A DNA stretch of 6,757 bases from CAZXCQ01 sp964639275 (GCA_964639275.1 CAZXCQ010000319.1:1-6757); one strand, 5' to 3'; positions 1 through 6,240 are shown, counted from the first letter of the stretch. Numbers and translations are program-made. The notes: generated by a model not told the origin, from the sequence alone.

Positions 1-935
1 TGCCAGGCCTCGTCGGCAGCCTGGCCCCCTGTGGTGAGATAACCCGTGACAAAAATTGAATTGGCCGCATAGAGCGATAGCGGCTGAAGGCTGCGAAGGT
101 GGTATTCCCTTCCCCCTGCGACCCGTATCTCACGGTCAGGGTTGAGAAACCGGGCCAGACAGAGTATCTTTAGGCAGCGACGGGGACTTAGGCCTTGGGA
201 ACGATCTTCAAACGGTGTCCCCTTGATGGGGACCAGAAAATTTAGAGGAATGGATTCAGCCCCAATCTCTCGTACGGCCATGAGAAGGTCGATAATATCC
301 TCATCTGTTTCACCCTGCCCCACAATCCCACCCGAGCAGACCTCCAGTCCTGCGGCACGGCATCTCGTTAATGTTTGCAGTCTATCCTGGTAGGTATGAG
401 TTGTGCAAATCTGTGGATGAAAACGCTCGCTGGTATTGAGGTTGTGATTCACACGGTCGAGCCCCGCCGCCTTCAGACGTTCGGCCTGTCCCTCCTTAAG
501 GACTCCCAGTGAACAGCAGACCAAGAGTTGTGTCTGCTCCTTGATGGCGCAAATAACCTCGCAAAGCCTTTCAATCTCGGAGTCGGATGGTCCTCGACCA
601 CTCAAGGCCATACAGTATCGTTTCGCCTTTAATTGCCTTGCCCTCATGGCTTCGTTGAGTAGCTTATCCTTTGATAGCAAGGGATACCGCTGGATTTCGG
701 CTGTTGAAACCCTTGACTGGGAACAGTAGTGGCAGTCCTCCGGACAAAGACCGCTCTTGGCATTGGTAAGGACTTGAATATGCACCGCTTTCCCGAAATA
801 GTGCTGTCGCACCCTGTAGGCTGCGTCAAGAAGGGCCAGCACTTCGTCGTCTGAACACGCCAACACCGCCCTGCATTGTTCTCGGGAAGCGATGTCGCCG
901 CCCAACGAAATTCCGACAAGTTCATCAAATCTCAT
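1..935 (-). CDS. bioB: Biotin synthase BioB (3' end cut by window edge)
   Basis: Radical-SAM enzyme that inserts sulfur into dethiobiotin, the last step of biotin synthesis, in the cytosol. Reading from the ATG at 935-933 gives 311 residues with no stop before the window edge. The family is usually about 320-345 residues, so only the last few tens are missing. Seen: the SAM [4Fe-4S] motif C64-P-E-D-C68-H-Y-C71 in the context NAKSGLCPEDCHYCSQSR; RYC108M; VC140CSLG; VNHNLNTS near 163-169; VC200SGGIVGQGE; and VAGGR276E followed by AANSIF. By comparison with E. coli BioB, C108, C140, C200 and R276 correspond to the [2Fe-2S] ligands C97, C128, C188 and R260, so the enzyme looks catalytically complete. 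A second Cys (C141) directly follows C140. Start choice: an AGGTAGG ribosome site lies about 7 nt upstream. It follows the ModF-like gene by 124 bp on the same strand. Confidence 0.97.
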   Translation of the reverse strand, partial: MRFDELVGISLGGDIASREQCRAVLACSDDEVLALLDAAYRVRQHYFGKAVHIQVLTNAKSGLCPEDCHYCSQSRVSTAEIQRYPLLSKDKLLNEAMRARQLKAKRYCMALSGRGPSDSEIERLCEVICAIKEQTQLLVCCSLGVLKEGQAERLKAAGLDRVNHNLNTSERFHPQICTTHTYQDRLQTLTRCRAAGLEVCSGGIVGQGETDEDIIDLLMAVREIGAESIPLNFLVPIKGTPFEDRSQGLSPRRCLKILCLARFLNPDREIRVAGGREYHLRSLQPLSLYAANSIFVTGYLTTGGQAADEAW

Positions 936-936
936 A

Positions 937-969
937 TGGTAAACCTACCTTTGATCTGTTGTTATAAAG
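937..969 (-). promoter_or_regulatory. Possible BirA (biotin repressor) operator before bioB
   Basis: On the minus strand the 9-mer GGTTTACCA (945-937) matches 8 of 9 bases of the known BirA operator half GGTTTACAA. It overlaps the bioB ribosome-binding region. Fifteen bases upstream, the position expected for the other half (TTGTAAACC), there is only CTTTATAAC (969-961), which matches 5 of 9. The latter contains TATAAC, a fair -10 box, with no convincing -35 box at the right distance. An operator over the promoter would fit biotin-repressed bioB, but only one half is convincing. This is an inference. Confidence 0.3.
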
Positions 970-1001
970 AAGGCCTCAACATTTTCGTTACCCTTTCTGG
1001 A

Positions 1002-1015
1002 TGGTCTACAGACCA
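1002..1015. repeat. Short palindrome between modF-like gene and bioB
   Basis: TGGTCT-AC-AGACCA is a palindrome with perfect 6-bp arms and a 2-bp centre. It lies about 35 bp upstream of the TATAAC box before bioB. No T-run follows on either strand, so it is not a terminator. It could be a regulator site or chance. Confidence 0.3.
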
Positions 1016-1059
1016 CACAGTACACCGCCGATCAAGCGACCGGGAAGGGGCACCCCCTG

Positions 1060-2616
1060 TTAGCGCGGGGACGTCAACCGACGGCGCTCAGCGATTCTAC
1101 CCCCTTCGAGCCTCACCATGTGGGTCATACAGGGGAGGATTTCCCGAGTGTGGTGGGTAACGTAAATAAGATTTGTCGAGGTCTGGCTGCCAACGTAATC
1201 GAGGATACCCAGGAGCCTTTTGCGATTTGCAGGGTCAAGCCCGCTACAGGGTTCATCCAGCATCAGGAGGAGGGGGGACTTTACCAGTGCCCTCGCGAGC
1301 AGCACCAGCTGTCTGTGTCCGTAAGAGAGCCGGTCAAACGGCTTTTTGGCGAGATCCATAATCCCAAGTTCCTCGCTCCACTTTTTTGCCGTCCGGATCT
1401 GTTGGTCGCTGCACCGCCGGTAAAGTCCTATCGAATCAAAAAACCCCGAGCAGATCACGTCAAAGGACCCGGTCCCCTGCTGGTAGGTGGCATTGAAATC
1501 AGGAGAGATAAAACCGATATACCGTTTGATCTCCCAGATGCTTTCACCAGACCCCTTCCTTTTCCCGAACAGATAGATCTCGTTGGCATAGGACTGCAAA
1601 TTGTCGCCCATAATCAGGTTTAGAACGGTTGTCTTGCCCGCCCCGTTTGGGCCCAGCAGCGCCCAATTCTCTCCCTGTCTCACCGTCCAGTTAAAATGCT
1701 CGAGTGCCACGACCTCGCCGTACCGGACGGTCACCGCTTTCATTTCGATAAGGACTGGGGGGAGCTGTGCCGACGTTTCCTTGTGAAATCCGGAGAGCAG
1801 GCTGCCGCCGGTCCCGGTCGCCTCTGTCTGTCCGAAAGCGGCATCCTGAGTGATCGCGTTGTTCCGTGCGATTGTGCGTCCCGGGGCAATTTTTCCGAGG
1901 ATGTCCTCTTTGGGTCCCTGCATCGACACCTGGCCGTCAATGATGTAGAGCACATGGGTAATAAAATTCGTGATTTCTTCAAACCGGTGGGTGATCAGAA
2001 TGATCTGCACGCCTTGCGACATCAGGGTGTCGATCATTTCTGCCAGACTCCTGCGTGAGACAGAGTCCAGACCTTCAAAAGGTTCGTCAAGTATCAGCAG
2101 TTCGGGGTCTCTTAAGAGGGACCGGGCGATCAGGATCTTTCGCAACTCACCTGCGGATAACGACCGGACAGGTCTATCCAGGAGATGTTCGATGCCCAGC
2201 CGAGTGAGGAGGTCACGATGGCGTGTGGATCGGCGCAGCAAAAGCAGTGGATCTTCTTCTGTTGTTGATCCAGCCAAGAGTTCCTGTGCCGAGGTAAAGC
2301 CAAAGGTTCCGCTGAAATCGCGAGAGGTATCCTTCAGGTTCTCCCGTGCGATGACCTCCCGGTGCTGCTCAGGGGACACATAGCTGATCCTTTCGGCGAT
2401 GTGAGGGGCTGACAGGCCGTTGCCATTATAGGTAATCCGTCCTTTAACGATCGGAACCATCCCCATAATGGCCTTTACAATGGTCGATTTTCCGGAGCCA
2501 TTGGGCCCCACTATCGCCCATTGCTCCTCTCGGTTGATTTGCCACGATGTTCCTTGAAGATACCATTGGTCGCGCAGGCGGACCGTGATGTCATCAAGGG
2601 TGATAAATGGACGCAC
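1060..2616 (-). CDS. ModF/PhrA-like tandem ABC ATPase
   Basis: A 518-residue soluble protein with two ABC nucleotide-binding domains and no membrane segments. Domain 1 (about 1-245): Walker A GPNGSGKST 37-45, signature LSAGE 153-157, Walker B LLILDEP 173-179, H-loop T-H210. Domain 2 (about 288-518): Walker A GPNGAGKTT 322-330, signature LSYGH 430-434 (degenerate from LSGGQ), Walker B LLMLDEP 450-456, H-loop THH 487-489. The stretch 349-371 (LFGKRKGSGESIWEIKRYIG) and the following F-D-S-I-G-L-Y closely resemble E. coli ModF (molybdate locus, 490 residues). ModF's exact role is not settled; it is usually annotated as molybdate-transport associated or PhrA. No permease or binding protein is in the window, so the transport partner is unknown. 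The start is GTG at 2616 with GGGAG 10 nt upstream; the stop is TAA. It lies between the PAS gene (102 bp upstream) and bioB (124 bp downstream), all on one strand. A fused ECF-type biotin ATPase is less likely, given the ModF-specific motifs. Confidence 0.88.
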   Translation of the reverse strand: MRPFITLDDITVRLRDQWYLQGTSWQINREEQWAIVGPNGSGKSTIVKAIMGMVPIVKGRITYNGNGLSAPHIAERISYVSPEQHREVIARENLKDTSRDFSGTFGFTSAQELLAGSTTEEDPLLLLRRSTRHRDLLTRLGIEHLLDRPVRSLSAGELRKILIARSLLRDPELLILDEPFEGLDSVSRRSLAEMIDTLMSQGVQIILITHRFEEITNFITHVLYIIDGQVSMQGPKEDILGKIAPGRTIARNNAITQDAAFGQTEATGTGGSLLSGFHKETSAQLPPVLIEMKAVTVRYGEVVALEHFNWTVRQGENWALLGPNGAGKTTVLNLIMGDNLQSYANEIYLFGKRKGSGESIWEIKRYIGFISPDFNATYQQGTGSFDVICSGFFDSIGLYRRCSDQQIRTAKKWSEELGIMDLAKKPFDRLSYGHRQLVLLARALVKSPLLLMLDEPCSGLDPANRKRLLGILDYVGSQTSTNLIYVTHHTREILPCMTHMVRLEGGRIAERRRLTSPR

Positions 2617-2718
2617 TGTGATGATACTCCCTTTTTCTCTTTTCAGGCCACAATGCCCTCACGGGTGGATTTGCCTGTCCCTTCTCCCATTCTCTGATGT
2701 TTGCCAGCTTGTTCCACT

Positions 2719-3327
2719 TTACGCGGAAATACCCTTTTGATCCCTGCGGGCACGCATTCTCTGGATTTCCTTTTCGGCACATTCGGGGCAATAGGTATGT
2801 GTGAAGTCAGCCTGTGAATGGCTACGGATATAGACCTCAACCTGTTGCCAGTATCCATTTTCATCACGCACTTTTTTGCAGAAGGCACAGATTGGAAGAA
2901 TACCGCGAAGGGTCTCTATCTCACTCATGAGATGCTCTCTTATCTCTTTTAAGTCAACCAACTCTGTTACATCCCGCAATTCCTCGACGACAAAGCTGAT
3001 TTCACCTTTGTCATTGAAAATCGGTGAAGCCACGACTTCTTCAAAAACGATCTTGCCGGCGGGTTTGTGTTTATGGATCACACTGGCCTGCTTTTGAAGT
3101 TCAAAAGCCAGTTGCACCGGACAAGAGGTTTCTTCCTGCCAGCACGGTCTATGAATCCCATGAGTTATTTTGAAACACGCCTGGCCAACAATTCTATCCC
3201 GACCCATATTCATCAAAATACATGCGGCGTTGTTAACGTCAACGATAGTATAGTTCCGGTCGATTACCAGAATGGGTTGACGCACCGCATCAAAGATCTT
3301 TGAGTAGTAGTCCTTTTGATCCATCAT
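2719..3327 (-). CDS. PAS-domain protein with C-terminal four-Cys (CxxC...CPEC) module
   Basis: A 202-residue cytosolic protein. Residues about 6-122 form a PAS domain (YYSKIFDAVRQPILVIDR start, FEEVVASPIFNDKGEI core, VVEELRDVTE end). Within it lies a cysteine motif C51-F-K-I-T-H-G...P-C62...S-C69-P, a pattern I recall from many deltaproteobacterial PAS domains; it could hold a metal or redox group. A helical linker at 122-142 leads to LPIC147AFC150KKVRDENGYWQQVEVYIRSH and then YC180PEC183. This is a zinc-ribbon-like tail often found at the end of such PAS proteins and response regulators. No histidine kinase, GGDEF or DNA-binding domain follows, so the output is unknown. There are two adjacent ATG codons (3327 and 3324) with an in-frame TGA just before them and only a weak GGA ribosome site; the first is used here. 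It leads the PAS, modF-like, bioB run. Confidence 0.85.
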   Translation of the reverse strand: MMDQKDYYSKIFDAVRQPILVIDRNYTIVDVNNAACILMNMGRDRIVGQACFKITHGIHRPCWQEETSCPVQLAFELQKQASVIHKHKPAGKIVFEEVVASPIFNDKGEISFVVEELRDVTELVDLKEIREHLMSEIETLRGILPICAFCKKVRDENGYWQQVEVYIRSHSQADFTHTYCPECAEKEIQRMRARRDQKGISA

Positions 3328-3350
3328 TCAGCATTCATTCCAATATATGT

Positions 3351-3379
3351 CATATAAAGTCAAGAAAGTCAGATATCAA
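3351..3379 (-). promoter_or_regulatory. Candidate sigma-70 promoter of the PAS gene
   Basis: On the minus strand a -35 box TTGATA (3379-3374, 5 of 6 to consensus) is separated by 17 bp from TATATG (3356-3351, 4 of 6). This would start transcription about 20 bases before the ATG at 3327. The surrounding sequence is AT-rich, unlike the coding regions. It is the best-placed promoter for the PAS, modF-like, bioB run. Confidence 0.35.
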
Positions 3380-3440
3380 TAGACTCACAAATTCGTATCT
3401 TCTCAATAATTAGCGGTAAACAGGTATATTGTCAGAAGGT

Positions 3441-3497
3441 CTGGATTCCGGCCCTTCGGCCATGAGCTCAGAGCCGAATGGCTTTCGCCGGAATGAC
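3441..3497 (-). repeat. ATTCCGGC palindromic repeat, copy A, interrupted by an insert
   Basis: Bases 3441-3452 and 3481-3497 together give the exact reverse complement of copy B (3516-3542), apart from an extra GC. They are split by 28 bases (3453-3480) with GC on both sides (3451-3452 and 3481-3482). The repeat core ATTCCGGC-GAAA-GCCGGAAT is of the small dispersed type known in Neisseria as dRS3 (ATTCC...GGAAT) and seen in many proteobacteria. Confidence 0.75.
3453..3480. repeat. Small palindromic insert inside repeat copy A
   Basis: The insert contains a 24-bp near-perfect palindrome at 3455-3478: TTCGGC-CA-TGAGCTCA-GA-GCCGAA. The arms and the 8-bp centre are self-complementary and only the two 2-bp spacers differ. 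It resembles a widespread intergenic palindrome of the form CCTTCG...GCTCAG...GCGAACGG (recalled, not searched). The flanking GC pair could be a 2-bp target duplication, which would make this a repeat that moved into another repeat. Confidence 0.55.
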
Positions 3498-3515
3498 GTG
3501 AACTTAGCCTCTCTT

Positions 3516-3542
3516 GTCATTCCGGCGAAAGCCGGAATCCAG
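3516..3542 (+). repeat. ATTCCGGC palindromic repeat, copy B, intact
   Basis: GTC-ATTCCGGC-GAAA-GCCGGAAT-CCAG is a perfect 8-bp stem with a GAAA loop. It lies in opposite orientation to copy A, 18 bp away. The pair could fold as one large hairpin between the ends of phzF and the PAS gene. No T-run follows, so classical terminator function is not shown. Confidence 0.8.
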
Positions 3543-3558
3543 GTGTCCTCCCCCTAAA

Positions 3559-3586
3559 TATTGAGATGTTACACAAATTCTCAATA
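3559..3586. repeat. 7-bp inverted repeat
   Basis: TATTGAG (3559-3565) and CTCAATA (3580-3586) are perfect complements separated by 14 bp. They lie next to repeat copy B. The second arm also belongs to a sequence CACAAATTC...CTCAATAA (3572-3587), found in looser form at 3386-3409 on the other side of the repeat cluster. Confidence 0.35.
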
Positions 3587-3790
3587 AGTCCGCGTAACGG
3601 ATACGGAATTCCCGCGCTGGTTCAAGCCGGGGGCAGGTTCTTCGCGGAGGTGACGGTCGTGGAGGACTTTTGCGAAGCCGTCGATACTGTCCGGCCGATG
3701 ATTTTGACAATGACAGAAAAACCGGAAGATATCAAGGGCGTTGGCCAAAAAAGTCCCCCAGGCATGCAAACCGGATCTGTTTCGCTCATC
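3587..3790. other. Gene-free stretch 3' of phzF; possible decayed coding fragment on plus strand
   Basis: No gene is assigned here. On the plus strand the frame through 3590-3772 is open and reads like protein (NGYGIPALVQAGGRFFAEV, then V-V-E-D-F-C-E-A-V-D), with codons rich in G/C at the third position. Further on, the same frame only runs antisense into phzF. It could be the remnant of a gene whose rest was lost, but I cannot name a family and chance is possible. No terminator with a T-run was seen for phzF. Confidence 0.25.
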
Positions 3791-4585
3791 CTATGGATCA
3801 ACAAGCTCACCCCGCAGGACCGTGACCGCCCGTCCTCCCAGATATACGCGATCACCAGCGACCCGGACATGTACCACCCCACCGCGTTTGGAGGCCTGAT
3901 AGGCAACAAAGGTATCTTTCCCAAGCCGCTGCTGCCAGAAAGGCCCAAGACAGCAATGGGCAGACCCGGTGACGGGGTCTTCGTCTACCCCGACCGCGGG
4001 TGCAAAGAACCTGGAAACAAAGTCAAACCCGGATGAAGTTGAAGAACTGGTTACCATGATCCCACGGATCGGCAAGGTCTTGAGCATTGCAAAATCGGGG
4101 TTTAGCCCTCTTACGGTCTCCTCTGAGTCCACCTCTACCAGATAGTCAAATTTGCTTTTGGCAATAGCCCTGGGCACTGCGTCCAGGGCCTGGCTCAAGC
4201 CGGGGGGTTCAGTTGCTGCCACAGCAGGAGTTGCAGGGAAGTTGAGCTCCACTTCATTCCCTTTGAGTTGTGCCGTCAGTAATCCACTCAGGGTATGAAA
4301 CCTGGCCTCCTGGTCGGGGGCCAGTTCGCCCACTTCCCACAGGATGTGGGCGCTCGCAAGGGTGGCGTGACCACACAGTTCCACTTCGACCGCGGGTGTA
4401 AACCACCGCAGATCAAAGCCCTTATCCTGCCGGTACACAAAGGCCGTCTCAGAAAGGTTCATTTCTTGTGCCACCTTTTTCATCCAGTCCGCATCGCGCG
4501 GCTGAGAAAGGATACAGACAGCAGCCGGGTTGCCGGTGAAGGGCCTTTCCGTAAAGGCGTCTACCTGAAAGATGCTTGTTCCCAT
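3791..4585 (-). CDS. PhzF-family isomerase-like protein
   Basis: A 264-residue protein with the diaminopimelate-epimerase-like two-domain fold of the PhzF family. PhzF itself isomerises a phenazine precursor; most family members have unknown substrates, and no phenazine genes are nearby. Seen (from ATG at 4585): QVDAFTERPFTGNPAAVC near the N-terminus; NLSETAFV with the catalytic Glu at 46; RWFTPAVEVELCGHATLA at 61-77; and in domain 2 RFFAPAVGVDEDPVTGSAH at 192-210. The length is normal and all family motifs are present, so it looks functional. Start choice: a GTG at 4591 is in frame but is part of the Shine-Dalgarno AGGAGG itself, so the ATG at 4585, five bases after AGGAGG, is the likely start. 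The stop is TAG. Its 3' end is duplicated as a decayed fragment at about 4876-5020. It stands alone on the minus strand, with repeat-rich spacers on both sides. Confidence 0.93.
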   Translation of the reverse strand: MGTSIFQVDAFTERPFTGNPAAVCILSQPRDADWMKKVAQEMNLSETAFVYRQDKGFDLRWFTPAVEVELCGHATLASAHILWEVGELAPDQEARFHTLSGLLTAQLKGNEVELNFPATPAVAATEPPGLSQALDAVPRAIAKSKFDYLVEVDSEETVRGLNPDFAMLKTLPIRGIMVTSSSTSSGFDFVSRFFAPAVGVDEDPVTGSAHCCLGPFWQQRLGKDTFVAYQASKRGGVVHVRVAGDRVYLGGRAVTVLRGELVDP

Positions 4586-4647
4586 TTTCACCTCCTGATT
4601 GGTCTTCGTGTTGGAACCGGGTCTTTAAAAAAAGGCCTGAAACTACC

Positions 4648-4676
4648 ATAATACCAAAAACGATTCAAAAGGTCAT
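4648..4676 (-). promoter_or_regulatory. Candidate promoter of the PhzF-family gene
   Basis: On the minus strand ATGACC (4676-4671, 4 of 6 to a -35 box) is followed after 17 bp by TATTAT (4653-4648, 5 of 6 to a -10 box). This is about 60 bp upstream of the ATG at 4585, so phzF probably has its own promoter inside the AT-rich spacer. Confidence 0.35.
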
Positions 4677-4699
4677 TGTTTCTAACTTGTGCGGCTAGC

Positions 4700-4841
4700 T
4701 TTCGGGTTTCAGGTGTTAGGTGTCGGAGCATCTCTGCTCGCCGAAGCTGACAACTAGGTCGAACCTGAAATGTGTGAACGAATGCCAAAGACAAAGGTTC
4801 CAAATGTAATCCATCCGTATCGTTTTCACTGAAACCCGAAA
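4700..4841. repeat. 142-bp segment bounded by 13-bp perfect inverted repeats
   Basis: TTTCGGGTTTCAG (4700-4712) and CTGAAACCCGAAA (4829-4841) are exact reverse complements. Inside lies a further hairpin, GAGCA-TCTC-TGCTC, around 4726-4739. No transposase is encoded. The outer sequence continues as CAGGTGTTAGGTGTCGG, similar to low-complexity GTTTCAGGTGT repeats I recall from deltaproteobacterial spacers. It could be a miniature element (MITE-like) or two such repeats in opposite orientation. Confidence 0.5.
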
Positions 4842-4875
4842 CCTCAAAGGGTGGCACCGACCGAATTTCAAATAT

Positions 4876-5020
4876 GGTATCAAATCGACAAGCTCACCCC
4901 ATAGGATCATGACCGCCCGTCTTCCAAGGGATACACGATCACCAACGACGCGAAGGCGTACCACGTCCCCCCGGCTTAGGGGCCTGAAGGGCAACGAACT
5001 CACCAAAGGCCGCGTTGATA
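4876..5020 (-). pseudogene. Remnant of the C-terminus of a second PhzF-family gene
   Basis: The minus strand encodes DVVRLRVVGDRVSLGRRAV, then M-I-L-W-G-E-L-V-D-L. This matches the last residues of the intact PhzF protein (GVVHVRVAGDRVYLGGRAV, then T-V-L-R-G-E-L-V-D-P). Just upstream, a different frame gives INAAFGEFVALQAPKPGG, matching QRLGKDTFVAYQASKRGG, so a one-base insertion (around 4961-4980) breaks the frame. Hand alignment of 4888-5000 with 3801-3910 gives roughly three-quarters identity. The original stop is lost. Everything N-terminal to it is missing, replaced by the end of the porin gene. A decayed tandem copy after deletion or rearrangement is the simplest reading. Confidence 0.85.
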
Positions 5021-5037
5021 CTTCAGGGCAGAATCCG

Positions 5038-6153
5038 TCAGAACCCCGCCACAAGCCGAAGACCATAGATGAGGCCATTGATGTCTTCACCCTCGATTCG
5101 GTTTTCCTTCATCCATTGAAGATCTAATGTGAATGCCAAGTGGTCATTTAGGACGAAACGGGCATAGACTTCTGCCACCTGTATGTCTTGGATATCCAGG
5201 TTGCCGTCACTTAAGTGGGCATACCCAATGCCTAGGTTGTCCTGGGGCCGTCCCCATAGTCTCCCTCCAACATTGAGCCCTCCCGAATAAATCCTCGAGC
5301 AGGGGACTGCAACCTCTTTCTTGCCCCATCCGAACCGCAACCAGGCCCCGAATACCTCGCCCAACTCCTGGTCAAACGAAAGGAGGATACAACCATGGGA
5401 TCCTTTCCTTGTGACTCTTGGATCAACGAAGTCAGGGCTGGTCCAATCCAAAAGCACCCGATAGTTGCCCTCTCCCAATCGGGTATTCAGGGTATAGCCA
5501 AACTGGAGGCCATAGAAGTCGTAAGGATTCCCGTCCTCATTACTGCCGACACGCATGACAGCTCCTTTAAGTGCAAAATCGCCGATTTTCCACTCCACAC
5601 CAGCACCGAGGTCGTATGAAGGGAGAAAGGCATTCGGGGCGTTGACCAAGGCCTCGTTCATAAACTGGGTGTATACATCATTAGAGAAGGCGCTTTCGTC
5701 AAGATAGTCTGTTGCGTCAATCACTCCTCCGGTGAGACCCAGGGTATGTCCTTGGCCAAGGCCGAAGGTATGTTTGTACCATGCGGTGAGAAGATAGTCC
5801 CGGTTTCGACCGTTGATGTCCCGGACGTTATGCGCAAGGTCTGCTGCCCAAGGGGCCAAGGCAAAGGCTGACTTGTCATTTAGACCATTGCCTGCGGCAA
5901 AGCCAAACTTGAGGAAGAACTCATCTTGTCTCGTAGGGGTAAACCCGATCTCCGGCTGAAGGACCAGGGCCCCGCCTCCCAGGTCCTCTGAGGAAGGGAC
6001 GCCATTCACATCCTGATACTGGTATGCGGCTGCTAAAAGCCCATTGACGTAGATTGTATCATTGATCTCATATCCGTAGCTATGATCCATTGATCCCAAT
6101 AGCCCAATTATCATAGCCAGGCATCGCAACGGCAATTTTACCCGCTCCTTCAT
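5038..6153 (-). CDS. OprB-type carbohydrate-selective porin
   Basis: A 371-residue outer-membrane beta-barrel of the OprB family, expected to let sugars or other small solutes diffuse into the periplasm. Seen: a signal peptide at about 1-27 (basic KERVKLPLR, then a hydrophobic stretch, likely cut after HSYG); many alternating amphipathic strands; the OprB-like segments QPEIGFTPTRQDEFFLKFG (about 66-84), GGVIDATDYLDESAFSND and the SFDQELGEVFGAWLRFGWG strand with the later GGRLWGRPQDNLGIGYAHL; and a terminal Phe (LVAGF), the usual signal for barrel assembly. The length is a little short for the family but complete. Start ATG at 6153 has GGAG upstream and GAGAGG directly before it; the stop is TGA. 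The expression signal is unusual: a 335-bp structured leader with a strong terminator hairpin about 40 bases upstream. The transported substrate cannot be read from the sequence. Confidence 0.87.
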   Translation of the reverse strand: MKERVKLPLRCLAMIIGLLGSMDHSYGYEINDTIYVNGLLAAAYQYQDVNGVPSSEDLGGGALVLQPEIGFTPTRQDEFFLKFGFAAGNGLNDKSAFALAPWAADLAHNVRDINGRNRDYLLTAWYKHTFGLGQGHTLGLTGGVIDATDYLDESAFSNDVYTQFMNEALVNAPNAFLPSYDLGAGVEWKIGDFALKGAVMRVGSNEDGNPYDFYGLQFGYTLNTRLGEGNYRVLLDWTSPDFVDPRVTRKGSHGCILLSFDQELGEVFGAWLRFGWGKKEVAVPCSRIYSGGLNVGGRLWGRPQDNLGIGYAHLSDGNLDIQDIQVAEVYARFVLNDHLAFTLDLQWMKENRIEGEDINGLIYGLRLVAGF

Positions 6154-6195
6154 CCTCTCTTTTCTCCTATCGCTTCACAGCCCTTTTCCGGGCCC

Positions 6196-6239
6196 AAACA
6201 AAAAGGCGCAACCGGGCCTTTTCGGCTCAGTTGCGCCTT
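6196..6239 (-). terminator. Strong intrinsic terminator in the porin leader (proximal)
   Basis: The minus-strand RNA has a 10-bp outer stem AAGGCGCAAC/GTTGCGCCTT (6239-6230 and 6212-6203), a 3x3 interior loop, an inner GCC-GAAAA-GGC hairpin, and then TTTTTGTTT. On the plus strand no T-run follows the hairpin, so the direction is clear. It lies only about 40 bases before the porin start, after a structured leader, and so suits transcription attenuation rather than simple separation of genes. Confidence 0.85.
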
Positions 6240-6240
6240 C

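Noticed and set aside
644..928. 94-residue minus-strand frame inside bioB
   Set aside because: It is an alternative frame of the same strand within a fully conserved biotin synthase, with no family features.
1120..1623. 167-residue plus-strand frame
   Set aside because: It is antisense to the second ATPase domain of the ModF-like gene, whose motifs are all intact on the minus strand.
3441..3542. CRISPR array or classical bidirectional terminator
   Set aside because: There are only two copies, in opposite orientation, with no regular spacers and no T-run after the hairpins.
3566..4036. Full 156-residue plus-strand gene
   Set aside because: More than half of it is antisense to the conserved C-terminal part of the PhzF-family gene. 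Only the first part is kept as a possible remnant.
4716..5090. 124-residue minus-strand gene across the porin end
   Set aside because: Its N-terminal part is out of frame within the porin and its middle is the PhzF remnant. The composite is not a real protein.
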